Numbered from the stretch's first letter, positions 9,596 to 18,815 are shown. The stretch: DNA of 64,000 nucleotides from Paenibacillus sp. OK003 (GCF_900109515.1 NZ_FOBD01000001.1:310001-374000); one strand, 5' to 3'. Numbers and translations: made by a program. The notes: generated by a model from the letters alone, not told the origin.

Positions 9596-9788
9596 GTATG
9601 CTAATCTCCTTTGGTCTGGAACATAATGATTTTCATGCACGCTCAAGCCAGTGCTTAATGACTCCACTATCATCATCTTGTGGAAGAGTGTCGAGTCTAT
9701 TTCATTTTATAATGGATAATGAGAGGGGAATATAATAACATGTTGCGATAGGGTATCATGATCTTGCTATTTTTGGGAGGAAGAACAC

Positions 9789-10628
9789 ATGCGAAACCAT
9801 TGGTTTATGCCGGAGCCCGGGCATGCAGGGTATGCATGTTATCCAGTAGCCTACGGAAGATATCTCGATCCAGAGCACAGGGAACATCGTCCGCACGGAA
9901 TACGAGAGTATAATTTGCATCTGGTTTTCAACGGACGGGGTGAAGTGAGAACCGAGCAGGGCAGCGTCCCATTAACGGCTGGACAAGGTTTTCTATATGC
10001 GCCGGGACAGGCGCAACAGTATTATGCCGATCCATCTGATCCCTGGGATATCAGATGGATTCATCTGCAAGCCCACGATCTGGAGCGCCTGCTAGGCTTG
10101 CGGAATCCGGACAAAGTGTGGCTCTTTTCATTCTCTGGAGAGGACCGTTTCGAGGAACTGCATGAACAATTATGCCAGCTCGGTGCATTTTATGAGAGTG
10201 TGCATGAACCGAAGATGTCGGCGGTACTGTATGAGTTGCTAGTTGAACTGGCACGGAATTCGGAGTCAATTGAAGGAACGTCTTTACTGAACCATCAGGA
10301 TACAATCCGCTCAACAGCCGATTATATTCGTCGTCACTGCACACAACCGCTAAGTCTTGCTGAAATGGCGGATACTGCGGGGTACAGCGTGTATTATTTT
10401 AATCGCATGTTCAAGAGCATCATGGGGGTTCCTCCAGGCAAGTATCTGCTGGATTGCCGCATTCTGGCCGCAAAGAGAATGCTCGTAGACTCGGAACTAT
10501 CGGTGAAACAAATTGCTTCTCAGTGCGGATTTACACACAGCAGTTATTTTATTCGCATGTTTCGGACCTATAACGGGACGACCCCTCAGCAATTCAGATC
10601 ATTGTACAGTTTGGGAAGCAGGGGATAA
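9789..10628 (+). CDS. AraC family transcriptional regulator (cupin sensor)
   Basis: A 279-residue regulator with an N-terminal cupin sugar-sensing domain (about 20-110, HLVFNGRGEVRTEQG) and a C-terminal double helix-turn-helix (about 175-275, LAEMADTAGYSVYYFNRMFKSIMG and QIASQCGFTHSSYFIRMF). GGGAGG at 9775-9780 precedes the ATG. It is divergently placed 193 bp from the GH42 gene, which it probably controls in response to galactoside-derived sugar (inference from context). A strong terminator follows. Confidence 0.92.
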   Translation: MRNHWFMPEPGHAGYACYPVAYGRYLDPEHREHRPHGIREYNLHLVFNGRGEVRTEQGSVPLTAGQGFLYAPGQAQQYYADPSDPWDIRWIHLQAHDLERLLGLRNPDKVWLFSFSGEDRFEELHEQLCQLGAFYESVHEPKMSAVLYELLVELARNSESIEGTSLLNHQDTIRSTADYIRRHCTQPLSLAEMADTAGYSVYYFNRMFKSIMGVPPGKYLLDCRILAAKRMLVDSELSVKQIASQCGFTHSSYFIRMFRTYNGTTPQQFRSLYSLGSRG

Positions 10629-10732
10629 GAGGATAAGTGAGACATGAATAAATATCACATTAACTATGATCTCAACAAATATAGTAAATAAGTTATCACG
10701 TACCACACAGGCATAGACTACCATCAATACTT

Positions 10733-10775
10733 AAAAAAACGTGCTGCCCAGTTTCTACTGAGCGGCACGTTTTTG
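10733..10775 (+). terminator. Terminator after AraC gene
   Basis: The stem AAACGTGC-GC-CAGT / ACTG-GC-GCACGTTT with loop TTCT is followed by T residues. Confidence 0.85.
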
Positions 10776-10831
10776 CTATATGACTGAACAGTAGGAGGGG
10801 GGATAGGTTCATAGGTGCATGCCAAACGAGG

Positions 10832-11506
10832 TTATTTGCTCTGATCTTCGCTTTGGATTTCCTGCAGCTCATCAATGCTTAATTTGAGATCATTCTCTGG
10901 ATTAGCGCTCACAATAACGTCGGACTTCGATTGCTGCTCACCCGGTTGAGTCGATTTGGCTGCGGGTTTGATCACATACAAGCTTTGCACGGAATTCAAC
11001 AGGCTGGCGGGGGTGTCCTCATACGTTTCCAGGAAGAGCACATAATCTTTGGTGGGAATGAATTTGATATTGTCATCGTTAATAATCTCGGTATTGCCCA
11101 GCTGTCCGCCAAGCTGTTTTACTTCAATGATGTCTCCGGCAGCATGATTTCCCTTGAAGGATTCAGCAACCTTAATGGTATAAATCGTATAGATTTTATC
11201 AAAAGGAACAATATCCTCACCGCCCGGGTTCGTTTGCTCATCCAGAGCACTTTCATTTACAGCAGGGGCTTGTACCATGTCATTCAATGCTTCAACCCGT
11301 GTTTGGATGACACTGCCTCTAACGATCGTGTTTGCTCTCTCGGAGAGATCGTGGATACTTGAGTAACTCGGAAAGTCCTCGGTAGCAATCATTGTAATTG
11401 GTTCATCTTTGGTGGCGGCCGTATTTGTCGTTGTTGAAGAGCAGCCTAGGGCAGATAAAATGAAAATGGAAGAGGCAAGCATCGTCAATACTCGAATTTT
11501 TTTCAT
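10832..11506 (-). CDS. Predicted lipoprotein of unknown function
   Basis: A 224-residue protein with a lipoprotein signal peptide: KK, hydrophobic core, and lipobox SALGC with the lipidated cysteine at about residue 22, followed by a serine/threonine-rich linker. The mature part is an acidic soluble domain (about 45-185) with no motif I can name. An AAGGAGG site lies about 10 bases upstream. It follows the secreted metalloprotease gene by 43 nt on the same strand, so the two are probably co-transcribed. It may be an envelope partner or substrate of that protease (inference). Confidence 0.8.
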   Translation of the reverse strand: MKKIRVLTMLASSIFILSALGCSSTTTNTAATKDEPITMIATEDFPSYSSIHDLSERANTIVRGSVIQTRVEALNDMVQAPAVNESALDEQTNPGGEDIVPFDKIYTIYTIKVAESFKGNHAAGDIIEVKQLGGQLGNTEIINDDNIKFIPTKDYVLFLETYEDTPASLLNSVQSLYVIKPAAKSTQPGEQQSKSDVIVSANPENDLKLSIDELQEIQSEDQSK

Positions 11507-11549
11507 GGGTAGGAGTCCTCCTTGGATTTAGGGGTTTGAAAATAGTGGA

Positions 11550-12071
11550 TTAGTACTTGGATCTGACATTGTTGATGTCGAAGGTTTGAGGCTGTGTCAT
11601 TGTGTTCCGGTTACGGGAGTAGAGCATGATGGAAGGGCTGGTGGTGGAGGGATTGTCCCCGAGCCAAACGGAGTGTCCGAGCTCATGAACGAATACGCTT
11701 TGAATAAAGTTGGACAAGTTGGTTGCGTCAGCCGTAATGGTGGTTGCATTCAATTCAATGCGGAAGCTTACGACCTGACTGCCAGACACCGAGGCGTAAT
11801 TGACACCATAGGCTGTGTTATTGAAGTTTCCGGCCGTAATGGTGTTGGGGGAACTGCTCGTTTTGGTGAACTGTACTTTGGCACCGGCATTGTTCCAGTT
11901 GCTGAGGGAGGCATCCATCGGGGTTTGCCACGCGGAGGCGTAGTTGTAAGTACGAATCGGGATGGTGGAGCTCGGGTAGCCGTAGGTTAGAAATGTTGCC
12001 GCATAGATGGTACTGCCGAACATCGCGATGGCTGAAAACAACATGATGCTCATAAGTAACTTCCTTTTCAT
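11550..12071 (-). CDS. Small secreted zinc metalloprotease (zincin)
   Basis: A 173-residue protein with a Sec signal peptide (MKRKLLMSIMLFSAIAMFGS, cleavage likely after IYA) and a compact catalytic domain. The zinc site is HELGHSVWLGD, an HExxH followed five residues later by Asp, and a downstream SIMLYSR resembles the metzincin Met-turn. The position where metzincins usually carry Gly is Trp here. The start is set at 12071 because GGAGG lies eight bases before it; a longer frame to 12299 would overlap the start of the divergent SRAP gene. Most similar in layout to small snapalysin- or matrixin-like proteases; the substrate is unknown. Confidence 0.8.
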   Translation of the reverse strand: MKRKLLMSIMLFSAIAMFGSTIYAATFLTYGYPSSTIPIRTYNYASAWQTPMDASLSNWNNAGAKVQFTKTSSSPNTITAGNFNNTAYGVNYASVSGSQVVSFRIELNATTITADATNLSNFIQSVFVHELGHSVWLGDNPSTTSPSIMLYSRNRNTMTQPQTFDINNVRSKY

Positions 12072-12297
12072 ACTTAAAACCTCCAATAATTGTATTTTTT
12101 CTCTATTATAGTAACAAGGAATAGAGCGATTGAAATGAGTCTTAAGTCTTTGTTTTCGTGTTAAAAACATAGGATTTTGCTGGATTAGACCTTCTTTTCG
12201 TCTGAAAAAGTCGATTGCTGTCCGTATATGCATGCATAATTTCCCTGCAATAACAAACAATACATTCAAATTCACGCAGAGAAGGAAGTGCCTGAGC

Positions 12298-12975
12298 ATG
12301 TGTAACCGTTTTTCATTGGCAGCCGATTTGGATGAGGTCAGGGATCATTTTAAGATTGAACGGGTGATGTATTATTACAAAAACCGTTACAATATCAGCC
12401 CAACCCAGCATACACCGATTATTTTGCATCAGGATGGTGAGCGGGTATTGGACGAATTTCGATGGGGATTCATTCCGTTCTGGGGACGCGATGCAGTCAA
12501 CGCCAACCTCATGACAGTGCATGAGAATCCAGCCTACTATAAGCTGGTAGAGACGAAGCGTTGTGTGATCCCATGCAATGGTTTGTATTACTGGCGTCAA
12601 GAAGGCAAGAAAAGCTATGCGGTGCGTGTCGTTATGCCCGATCGCGGATTGTTTGGGATTGCGGGATTATACGAAGTATGGAAAGATACGCGCAAACAGC
12701 CACTGCGTACCTGCACGATGCTGATGGCGGGAGCGAACATGGTTACACGGGAGTTTGGCAGCAAAATGCCGGCGATTCTGTCCGAAGAAGAGATCAATAC
12801 CTGGCTGGACCCGGCGAACACACGCGTGACACAGCTGCTCCCGTTATTGAAATCCTACAACAGTACAGAAATGAATCTGTATCCGGTTACTCCGATGGTG
12901 GCCAATGATGAGCATGACTGTTATGAATGTGTGGAAGAGATGGACCAGAAGCTGGCATACGTACGCAGTTTCTAA
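12298..12975 (+). CDS. SRAP (YedK/HMCES) family protein with altered active site
   Basis: A 225-residue member of the SOS-response-associated-peptidase family, whose active members covalently cap abasic sites in single-stranded DNA through Cys2. Fold markers are present: MCNR start, YNISPTQ, WGFIPFW, NANLMT, RCVIP, FGIAGLYE and KMPAILSEEE. Cys2 and the conserved Asn (N68) are kept. The Glu in the usual GF/W-YEW motif is Tyr98 (GLYYW), the His of the usual IHDRMP motif is Gly154 (FGSKMP), and the usual MCGR is MCNR. It could still form a Cys2 link but should differ in crosslink chemistry. The start at 12298 leaves Cys2 at the required position, with AGAAGGAAG about 9 bases upstream. Confidence 0.85.
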   Translation: MCNRFSLAADLDEVRDHFKIERVMYYYKNRYNISPTQHTPIILHQDGERVLDEFRWGFIPFWGRDAVNANLMTVHENPAYYKLVETKRCVIPCNGLYYWRQEGKKSYAVRVVMPDRGLFGIAGLYEVWKDTRKQPLRTCTMLMAGANMVTREFGSKMPAILSEEEINTWLDPANTRVTQLLPLLKSYNSTEMNLYPVTPMVANDEHDCYECVEEMDQKLAYVRSF

Positions 12976-12995
12976 GCTGAGCAAGCAGTTTTATG

Positions 12996-13026
12996 AGGCG
13001 GAGAGTCGTAGGACACTCCGTCTTTT
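12996..13026 (+). terminator. Terminator after SRAP gene
   Basis: The stem AGGCGGAG / CTCCGTCT (one G-U pair) is followed by TTTT. Confidence 0.75.
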
Positions 13027-13227
13027 TGGGTTGAGAAAGAAGAAATTAGTGTAATGGACAAAAGGCGGGAAGTGAATGGAGCAGAGAGCTTTTAAACATG
13101 CAATGGAGATGGGGTGAAAAATGAAAAGTTGCAATGTGTGTGAAACGTAACTATAATCATTACAGTAAGTGAACGCATATATTCATATATCTATTAAAAG
13201 AGATATTTAATCAGGAGGGAACCACGA

Positions 13228-14358
13228 ATGAATCCAAAGTATAGCCCAATGTTTGAACAAGTTTCACTGCCAAGCGGCATTACGCTGAAAAACCGGATCG
13301 TGCTTGCTCCCATGACTCATATGTCCTCGAATCCAGATGGTACGGTATCAGACGCTGAACTTGCTTATTATGCTCGTCGTACCGGCGGTGCTGGTATGTC
13401 TGTTACAGCGGTAACTCATGTAACTGCGAATGGAATTGGTTTTCCGGCTCAATTTGGCAGTTATGACGATAGCTTTATTCCCGGTCTGAAACGTCTGGCC
13501 GATACCATTAAGCAGCAAGGCTCCAAAGCTGTACTGCAAATTTTCCATGCAGGTCGTCTTACGCCAGAACAAGCGGTACCAGCAGGTCAAGTCGCTGCGC
13601 CAAGCGCTGTTGCCAGTGAGCGTCCAGGATCTTCTGTACCAAGAGAGCTGTCTGATGACGAAATTACGTCCATCATCAAGGACTTTGGGGAAGCAACCCG
13701 CCGTGCCATTGAAGCTGGCTTCGACGGTGTTGAGATTCATGGTGCGAACGGTTATTTGATCCAGCAGTTCTTCTCCCCGCATTCCAACCGACGTGAAGAT
13801 CGTTGGGGCGGAAGCATCGAGAAACGTCTCACATTCCCACTCGCTGTGGTGGATGAAGTCCAGAAGGTGGTAGCAACACATACGAAACTGCCGTTTATCG
13901 TTGGATACCGATTCTCACCAGAAGAGCCGGAAACACCGGGACTGACCATGAAAGAGACGTATGCACTGGTGGATGCGCTGAAAGATAAAAATCTGGATTA
14001 CCTGCATGTATCCGTCAACGAGTTCTGGTCCAAGCCAAGACGAGGTGAAGTAGATACGCGCTCCAGAATTGAATTTATCCTTGACCGCGTGGACGGTAAA
14101 CTGCCTGTCATTGGCGTAGGTGCCATCCATACCGCAGACGAGGCAATTGAAGCTCTTCAGAGCGGTGTGCCATTGCTTGCGATTGGCCGTGAGTTGATTA
14201 TCGAGCCTGATTGGGTTGAGAAAATCGAAAGCGGACGTGAGGAAGATATCGAGACGATTCTCACCAAATCAGATCAGGAACGTCTGGTTATCCCCGACGG
14301 TCTGTGGAATGCAATCATTCACACACCGGGCTGGTTCCCTATGGCTGACGATAAATAA
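13228..14358 (+). CDS. NADH:flavin oxidoreductase, Old Yellow Enzyme family
   Basis: A 376-residue FMN-dependent TIM-barrel oxidoreductase related to YqiG-type proteins. Visible markers: KNRIVLAPMTH at the N-terminus, QIFHAGR, the active-site pair in DGVEIHGANGYLIQQF, SPHSNRREDRWGGS, and the FMN phosphate region VIGVGAIHTADEA...LLAIGRELI. Such enzymes reduce alpha,beta-unsaturated carbonyls or related electrophiles. A GGAGGGA site lies about 10 bases before the ATG. It stands as a single transcription unit with a strong terminator. Confidence 0.93.
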   Translation: MNPKYSPMFEQVSLPSGITLKNRIVLAPMTHMSSNPDGTVSDAELAYYARRTGGAGMSVTAVTHVTANGIGFPAQFGSYDDSFIPGLKRLADTIKQQGSKAVLQIFHAGRLTPEQAVPAGQVAAPSAVASERPGSSVPRELSDDEITSIIKDFGEATRRAIEAGFDGVEIHGANGYLIQQFFSPHSNRREDRWGGSIEKRLTFPLAVVDEVQKVVATHTKLPFIVGYRFSPEEPETPGLTMKETYALVDALKDKNLDYLHVSVNEFWSKPRRGEVDTRSRIEFILDRVDGKLPVIGVGAIHTADEAIEALQSGVPLLAIGRELIIEPDWVEKIESGREEDIETILTKSDQERLVIPDGLWNAIIHTPGWFPMADDK

Positions 14359-14379
14359 GACACAATTTCATTCGAGATG

Positions 14380-14405
14380 GAGGGAGCGAAAGCTCCCTCT
14401 TTTTT
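14380..14405 (+). terminator. Terminator after OYE gene
   Basis: The perfect stem GAGGGAGC / GCTCCCTC with a GAAA tetraloop is followed by a run of T. Confidence 0.95.
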
Positions 14406-14524
14406 GCACCTTTGGTACCCGCTTCTCTTTGCGCCTTCAATGAAATTTTCCTTCAGTGTGCACTGTGGTATGATGGGATGAACAGGATTCATCTTGGATA
14501 ATCAACGGTTTGGAGTGAATGAAG

Positions 14525-15292
14525 ATGCTCGTGGCTGAACGTTATGAGAAAATTGTGGAATGGGTAGATGCACAGGGAAGTATGCGTGTAACCGAGCTTA
14601 GTGAGCGCTGCGGCGTAACGGAAGAGACAATCCGTCGTGATCTGGACAAGCTGGAGCAGGCGGGAAGGCTCAGACGTTCCCATGGCGGGGCTGTCAGCGT
14701 AAAATATAAAGAAGAGGGGCAGTCGGAAATCCCTTATCCGGAGCGGGCTGTAACTCATGCAGAAGAGAAACGTAGAATTGCGGACGAAGCGGTGAAAATG
14801 GTAGAGCCTGGTGACCGGATCGCGCTGGATGCCAGTACAACGGCGTGGTATATGGCAGCAGGTCTGCCAAACATACCACTCACTGTGTTAACCAACTCCA
14901 TTAAGGTCGCGGCGGAGCTGAGTACCAAGGAACAGATCCGTGTAATTGCGACAGGTGGGCAGCTTGCTTCGAAGTCCCTATCGTTTGTAGGGCCGCTTGC
15001 TGAACGTTCGCTTGATGCGTATCATGTGGATAAAGTTTTCTTATCCTGCAAAGGTGTACATCTGACCAAGGGCATCAGTGAGTCGAATGAATTGCAGGCG
15101 CTGGTGAAGCAGAAGATGATCAGCATCGCTGATGAAGTTATATTGCTGGCGGATTCGAGCAAGTTTGGCGTGCAGGCTTTTACAAGAGTGGCTGAACTCA
15201 GCAGTGTGGCAAAAGTAATAACGGATCTGGGCTTAGAGGAAGAGCAGGTTAGCGTACTGAATGAACAATCCATAGCATGTGTCCGTGTCTAA
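14525..15292 (+). CDS. DeoR family transcriptional regulator
   Basis: A 255-residue DeoR/GlpR-type repressor: N-terminal winged helix (about 6-58, SMRVTELSERCGVTEETIRRDL) and a C-terminal sugar-phosphate isomerase-like sensor (LDASTTAWYMA, LTVLTNSIKVA, FLSCKGV, LADSSKFG). I start at 14525 since GGAG at 14512-14515 is nine bases upstream and the paralogue at 25807 begins at the same residue; an ATG at 14519 is too close to that site. It is a close paralogue of the regulator at 25807, which is coupled to rhaB. Here the only obvious neighbour downstream is osmC, so the target is unknown. Confidence 0.93.
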   Translation: MLVAERYEKIVEWVDAQGSMRVTELSERCGVTEETIRRDLDKLEQAGRLRRSHGGAVSVKYKEEGQSEIPYPERAVTHAEEKRRIADEAVKMVEPGDRIALDASTTAWYMAAGLPNIPLTVLTNSIKVAAELSTKEQIRVIATGGQLASKSLSFVGPLAERSLDAYHVDKVFLSCKGVHLTKGISESNELQALVKQKMISIADEVILLADSSKFGVQAFTRVAELSSVAKVITDLGLEEEQVSVLNEQSIACVRV

Positions 15293-15311
15293 TTAGAAAG
15301 GAATGAATATA

Positions 15312-15770
15312 ATGAAACATCCTTTTCACCTGAAAGCTACTTGGAATGGTGGACGTAACAGTGAGGGGCATATTGATGCAGGCGGATTAAAAACAGTCAT
15401 TTCGATTCCACAGGAGATGGGTGGTCCGGGTACTGGAACTAATCCTGATGAAATGCTGCTGGGTGCGGCGTCCACCTGTTATTTGATTACACTGGCAGCA
15501 ATGCTGGAGCGATCGGATATTACACCAGATGAACTGACACTGGAGTCTGAAGCGACGGTGGATGTTACCAATAACGTATTTACGTACGAATGGATCACAC
15601 ACAGACCTCGCATTGTGCTCAAAGCGGATGCATCTGATGCTGATGTAACGAAGGCGGAGCGCTTGGCACATAAAGCAGAAGAGTCCTGCATGATCTCCAG
15701 AGCGGTAGCAGGTAACGTCGCCATTGAGACACAGCCAGTGATTATAACAGCAGGCGTTAACGCGGTATGA
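15312..15770 (+). CDS. OsmC family peroxiredoxin-like protein
   Basis: A 152-residue OsmC/Ohr-fold protein, probably a thiol-dependent reductase of organic hydroperoxides. Both family cysteines are present: one in the central helix (GAASTCYLITLAAM) and one in EESCMISRA. The start at 15312 (MKHPFHLKATW) is preferred because GAAAGG lies about ten bases upstream; an ATG at 15303 is only two bases from it. It follows the DeoR gene by 19 nt, so they are probably co-transcribed. Confidence 0.88.
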   Translation: MKHPFHLKATWNGGRNSEGHIDAGGLKTVISIPQEMGGPGTGTNPDEMLLGAASTCYLITLAAMLERSDITPDELTLESEATVDVTNNVFTYEWITHRPRIVLKADASDADVTKAERLAHKAEESCMISRAVAGNVAIETQPVIITAGVNAV

Positions 15771-15828
15771 TATACTGAAGAGTAGGCGGCTTGAGCCGTC
15801 ATTTGTGTAAGATAAGGGGAAGTTCGGT

Positions 15829-16419
15829 ATGAACCTACAGAAAAGCAAAAACTCACGTTTTGCGCGTTTAACACGTGCTTTGAAGCTTAATTTTCTCAAA
15901 TTGTTACGTGCTCCAGGCGGGGCACATAAAGTATCTACCGGATTTGCTTTGGGTTTTGGTCTGGAACTGATCGTCATTTCGACAGCATCACTGATATATC
16001 TCGTGTTCTATCCGATTGTACGTTTGTCCGGTGGTTCACTGCCAGCGGCTATTGTGGGCAATGTGGTCGGCAAGCTAACTTTCCTGCCCATCATATTGAT
16101 GCCGCTTGCCAAGCAAATTGGTTCCTGGATATTGCCGGCGCACAGCATGGGGCAGGGACTTGTTCATGAGAGTGCCTTTATGGAGCTGTTTCGCGGCAAC
16201 TGGTCCGCGCTAAGTGAACTATTGCGGGGTGGCCTGGATATTCTGGCAGGTATGTCCGTCTTTGGAGTCATCCTGGGTGTGATTTCTTACTTTGTCGTCA
16301 AGTTCTTCTATGTCAGAGCACTCAAACGTCGCTTTGAACGTCGGTTGGAGAAACGCAAGCAGGCAGCGATGTCTCCAACTTCAGCTTCCGTGCTGATCAG
16401 GAAGACATCACAATCATGA
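15829..16419 (+). CDS. DUF2062 membrane protein
   Basis: A 196-residue membrane protein matching the DUF2062 pattern: a basic N-terminus, then RAPGGAHKVSTGFALGFG, at least two long hydrophobic segments (about 50-75 and 135-165) and a strongly basic C-terminal tail. DUF2062 proteins are often found with polysaccharide or envelope genes, but no function is established. AGGGGAA precedes the ATG. Its last 23 bases overlap the 3' end of the convergent AEC transporter gene. Confidence 0.75.
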   Translation: MNLQKSKNSRFARLTRALKLNFLKLLRAPGGAHKVSTGFALGFGLELIVISTASLIYLVFYPIVRLSGGSLPAAIVGNVVGKLTFLPIILMPLAKQIGSWILPAHSMGQGLVHESAFMELFRGNWSALSELLRGGLDILAGMSVFGVILGVISYFVVKFFYVRALKRRFERRLEKRKQAAMSPTSASVLIRKTSQS

Positions 16420-17326
16420 TCGGCAGAATGACCATGGACGCAGCGGTTGTCCACAGAATACAGCGGGACACAAACTGCGGAGACGCATTGAATTGCTCGG
16501 CCAAAATGACGGCGTTCACTGCGGTCGGCATGGACGCTAGGATCAGCAGCACACTGAATAACGTTCCTTCAATCTGAAGTGCAGTCAGGATTAGATATGA
16601 GAGTACTGGCGCTGCAGCAAGCCGTACTATAAGTCCAGTCCAGAACGCTTTGCGGACGTTGGGTTTCCAAGGTTCGACGGAACCACGCGCTCTGAGCATC
16701 TGTGCACCGAGAATGGCCAGTACGACAGGGGAGTAACCGGCTGCGAGCATGGAGATGCCTCCATCCAGTGCCACTGGCAAGCTCAGATTGGATGCACGCA
16801 GGATGATGGCTATCGAAGCAGCATAGATGGAAGGCATACGGAAGACGGACAGAATCGCATTTTTGACCGTGAATTCGGATCTGGCAGCAAAAAAGATACC
16901 TACCGTGTTTACAATGATCATCTGTCCGATGACATATACCGAAGCCTTATCCAATCCAAGCTGTCCAAAGGCAAGCAACACAAGCGGGAGCCCATAATTC
17001 ACGCAGTTCGTAAACGTGGAGACAAGGGTGAGTCCCGCTTTTTCGCTTGCCCCAAGATGGAATACTCGGCTCAGCAGTTCAGCCAGTGCCCACAAGGCGA
17101 TCAGATTGATGATGGAGAACCAGAATTTGCCGGTTACGTCTGTCCATGTAATATCAGCATGCAGCAGTGTATCAAAGATAAGCGCAGGGCTCAGAATAAA
17201 GAGGGAAAAGGTCGATAGCGACCGAGTATCCCAATGTTTGAACCGTTTTAACAATATGCCTCCGATCACAGGAAGCGATATGGGCAGAAATACATGATAT
17301 AACGTGAGTAGAAATGAATTAAACAA
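16397..17326 (-). CDS. AEC (auxin efflux carrier) family transporter
   Basis: A 309-residue membrane protein with ten hydrophobic helices in two halves, typical of the AEC/bile-arsenite superfamily: FLPISLPVIGGILLKRF at the start, FTNCVNYGLPLVLLAFGQ in the fourth helix, and ASMPTAVNAVILAEQF near the end. Bacterial members export organic acids such as malate; the substrate is unknown here. On the minus strand a TATGAT can be seen upstream near 17366. The gene converges on and overlaps the DUF2062 gene. Confidence 0.9.
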   Translation of the reverse strand: MFNSFLLTLYHVFLPISLPVIGGILLKRFKHWDTRSLSTFSLFILSPALIFDTLLHADITWTDVTGKFWFSIINLIALWALAELLSRVFHLGASEKAGLTLVSTFTNCVNYGLPLVLLAFGQLGLDKASVYVIGQMIIVNTVGIFFAARSEFTVKNAILSVFRMPSIYAASIAIILRASNLSLPVALDGGISMLAAGYSPVVLAILGAQMLRARGSVEPWKPNVRKAFWTGLIVRLAAAPVLSYLILTALQIEGTLFSVLLILASMPTAVNAVILAEQFNASPQFVSRCILWTTAASMVILPIMIVMSS

Positions 17327-17543
17327 TCGAAATTCAGTCCTTTCTGGATGAAAAACCTATTTTATCATAGCAGAAGTTGACCTTTGTCGGGAATGGATTT
17401 TGGTATTGACTTGCGTAATGAGCATATGTTTGAGGCCACTTCTTTGATGGCTGCACAGGGGCGGTGGATTGCTATTTTGATATGGCAGATTTATTATAGA
17501 AGAGGTGCAACCAGATTACATACACATAGAGGAGGAAACTGTA

Positions 17544-18626
17544 ATGAGTGAATCAAAACGCTTGCTCGTATTGGTCGGCTCTTATGCCGAAGCGGAAAAT
17601 GAGGGCATTTACGCATATGAATTGAATGAGGATACAGGTAACCTCTCCAAGCTTGACGGCATCGCGGGCGTGAAAAATCCAACGTTTGTAAACGTAGATG
17701 CTGAAGGTAATAAACTGTATGCGATCGGTGAGACGGCGTCTGCCGAAGGTAATAAAATGTCTGAAGCTGTAGCTCTGAGCATTGATCCTTCAACAGGAAA
17801 ATTGTCATTGCTGAATCGTCATGACTCCATTTCGGCTCCACCATGTCATATCCAACGTGATCCTTCCGGACGTTACTTGATCCTTTCCAGCTACCACGGT
17901 GGTCTGGTGGGTCTGCAAGCCCTGACGGATAACGGTGAAGTTGGCGTGCTTCTGGATGAGAAGAAACATGAAGGCAAAGGTGCGCATCCTGAACGTCAGG
18001 ACAAGCCACATGTGCATTCCGCGTTCTTTAGCCCGGATGGCAAATACATGATGGTACAGGATCTGGGTGCGGACAAAATCGCAATCTACTCCATTGATGC
18101 AGAGAAGAACGAACTCGTACTGCACAGTGAAACCAAAACACATCCGGGTGCAGGACCTCGTCACTTGGCATTCCATCCGAATGGTCAATTCGCCTATGTT
18201 ATTAACGAAGTGGATTCTTCCATTACGACTTTCCGTTATGATGCAGCAGCAGGCACGTTGACAGAAGTTTCCACCGTGTCCACATTGCCTGACGGCTATG
18301 ACGGCAGTGAAAACACAACAGCTGAAATCGCCGTATCCAACGATGGTCGTTTCGTATACGGTTCGAACCGCGGGCATGACAGCATCGTGGTATTTGCAGT
18401 AGACGCTGAAACAGGACATTTGAAACTGGTTGAGCATGTATCTGCTGAGGGTGAACACCCACGTCACTTTGCTTTGACTCCGAATGGCAAACTGTTGATT
18501 GCAGCTAACCGAGATACCAACAATATTGTTTCCTTTACAGTGGATCAGGAGAGCGGGCGTCTGAAATACACAGGTCACAGCACAGGTGTATCGAAGCCGG
18601 TATGCGTGAAACCTGTATATCTGTAA
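17544..18626 (+). CDS. Lactonase family protein (6-phosphogluconolactonase type, seven-bladed propeller)
   Basis: A 360-residue cytosolic beta-propeller of the YkgB/Pgl (cytochrome-cD1-like) lactonase family. Blade motifs repeat through the protein: FVNVDAEGNKLYAIGE, PDGKYMMVQDLGADKIAIY, PNGQFAYVINEVDSSIT, NDGRFVYGSNRGHDSIVVF and PNGKLLIAANRDTNNIV, with the family pattern HVHSAFFSPDG and GAGPRHLAFHPNG. It probably hydrolyses 6-phosphogluconolactone in the pentose phosphate pathway, though relatives act on other lactones. The start at 17544 has GAGGAGG about eight bases upstream. Confidence 0.9.
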   Translation: MSESKRLLVLVGSYAEAENEGIYAYELNEDTGNLSKLDGIAGVKNPTFVNVDAEGNKLYAIGETASAEGNKMSEAVALSIDPSTGKLSLLNRHDSISAPPCHIQRDPSGRYLILSSYHGGLVGLQALTDNGEVGVLLDEKKHEGKGAHPERQDKPHVHSAFFSPDGKYMMVQDLGADKIAIYSIDAEKNELVLHSETKTHPGAGPRHLAFHPNGQFAYVINEVDSSITTFRYDAAAGTLTEVSTVSTLPDGYDGSENTTAEIAVSNDGRFVYGSNRGHDSIVVFAVDAETGHLKLVEHVSAEGEHPRHFALTPNGKLLIAANRDTNNIVSFTVDQESGRLKYTGHSTGVSKPVCVKPVYL

Positions 18627-18710
18627 ACCCAGGATTTGCGATTATTAGCTTGGGGCTCACATTGATTTCAGGATTAATATGGACCATCTTGCTGACTTGA
18701 AAAATGGAAA

Positions 18711-18743
18711 AAGACCCTGCCTTGTATCTTGGGGCAGGGTCTT
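18711..18743. terminator. Stem-loop after lactonase gene
   Basis: The perfect 11-bp stem AAGACCCTGCC / GGCAGGGTCTT has an 11-base loop. No T tract follows on the plus strand; on the minus strand the stem runs into TTTTTCC. It is probably a weak or bidirectional terminator. Confidence 0.6.
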
Positions 18744-18815
18744 CATGCTGAGATGTAAAAAGGGCTAATGAACCTGGCACACGTTATTTGCCCCCATTAG
18801 CATCGTTCTGAGATG

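Noticed and set aside
11586-11990. 134-codon frame opposite the zincin gene
   Set aside because: Antisense shadow of a gene with clear signal peptide and zinc motif; glycine- and valine-rich composition is an artefact of the opposite strand.
12069-12299. Long N-terminal extension of the zincin gene
   Set aside because: It would overlap the divergent SRAP start and remove the signal peptide from the N-terminus; the GGAGG before 12071 decides the start.
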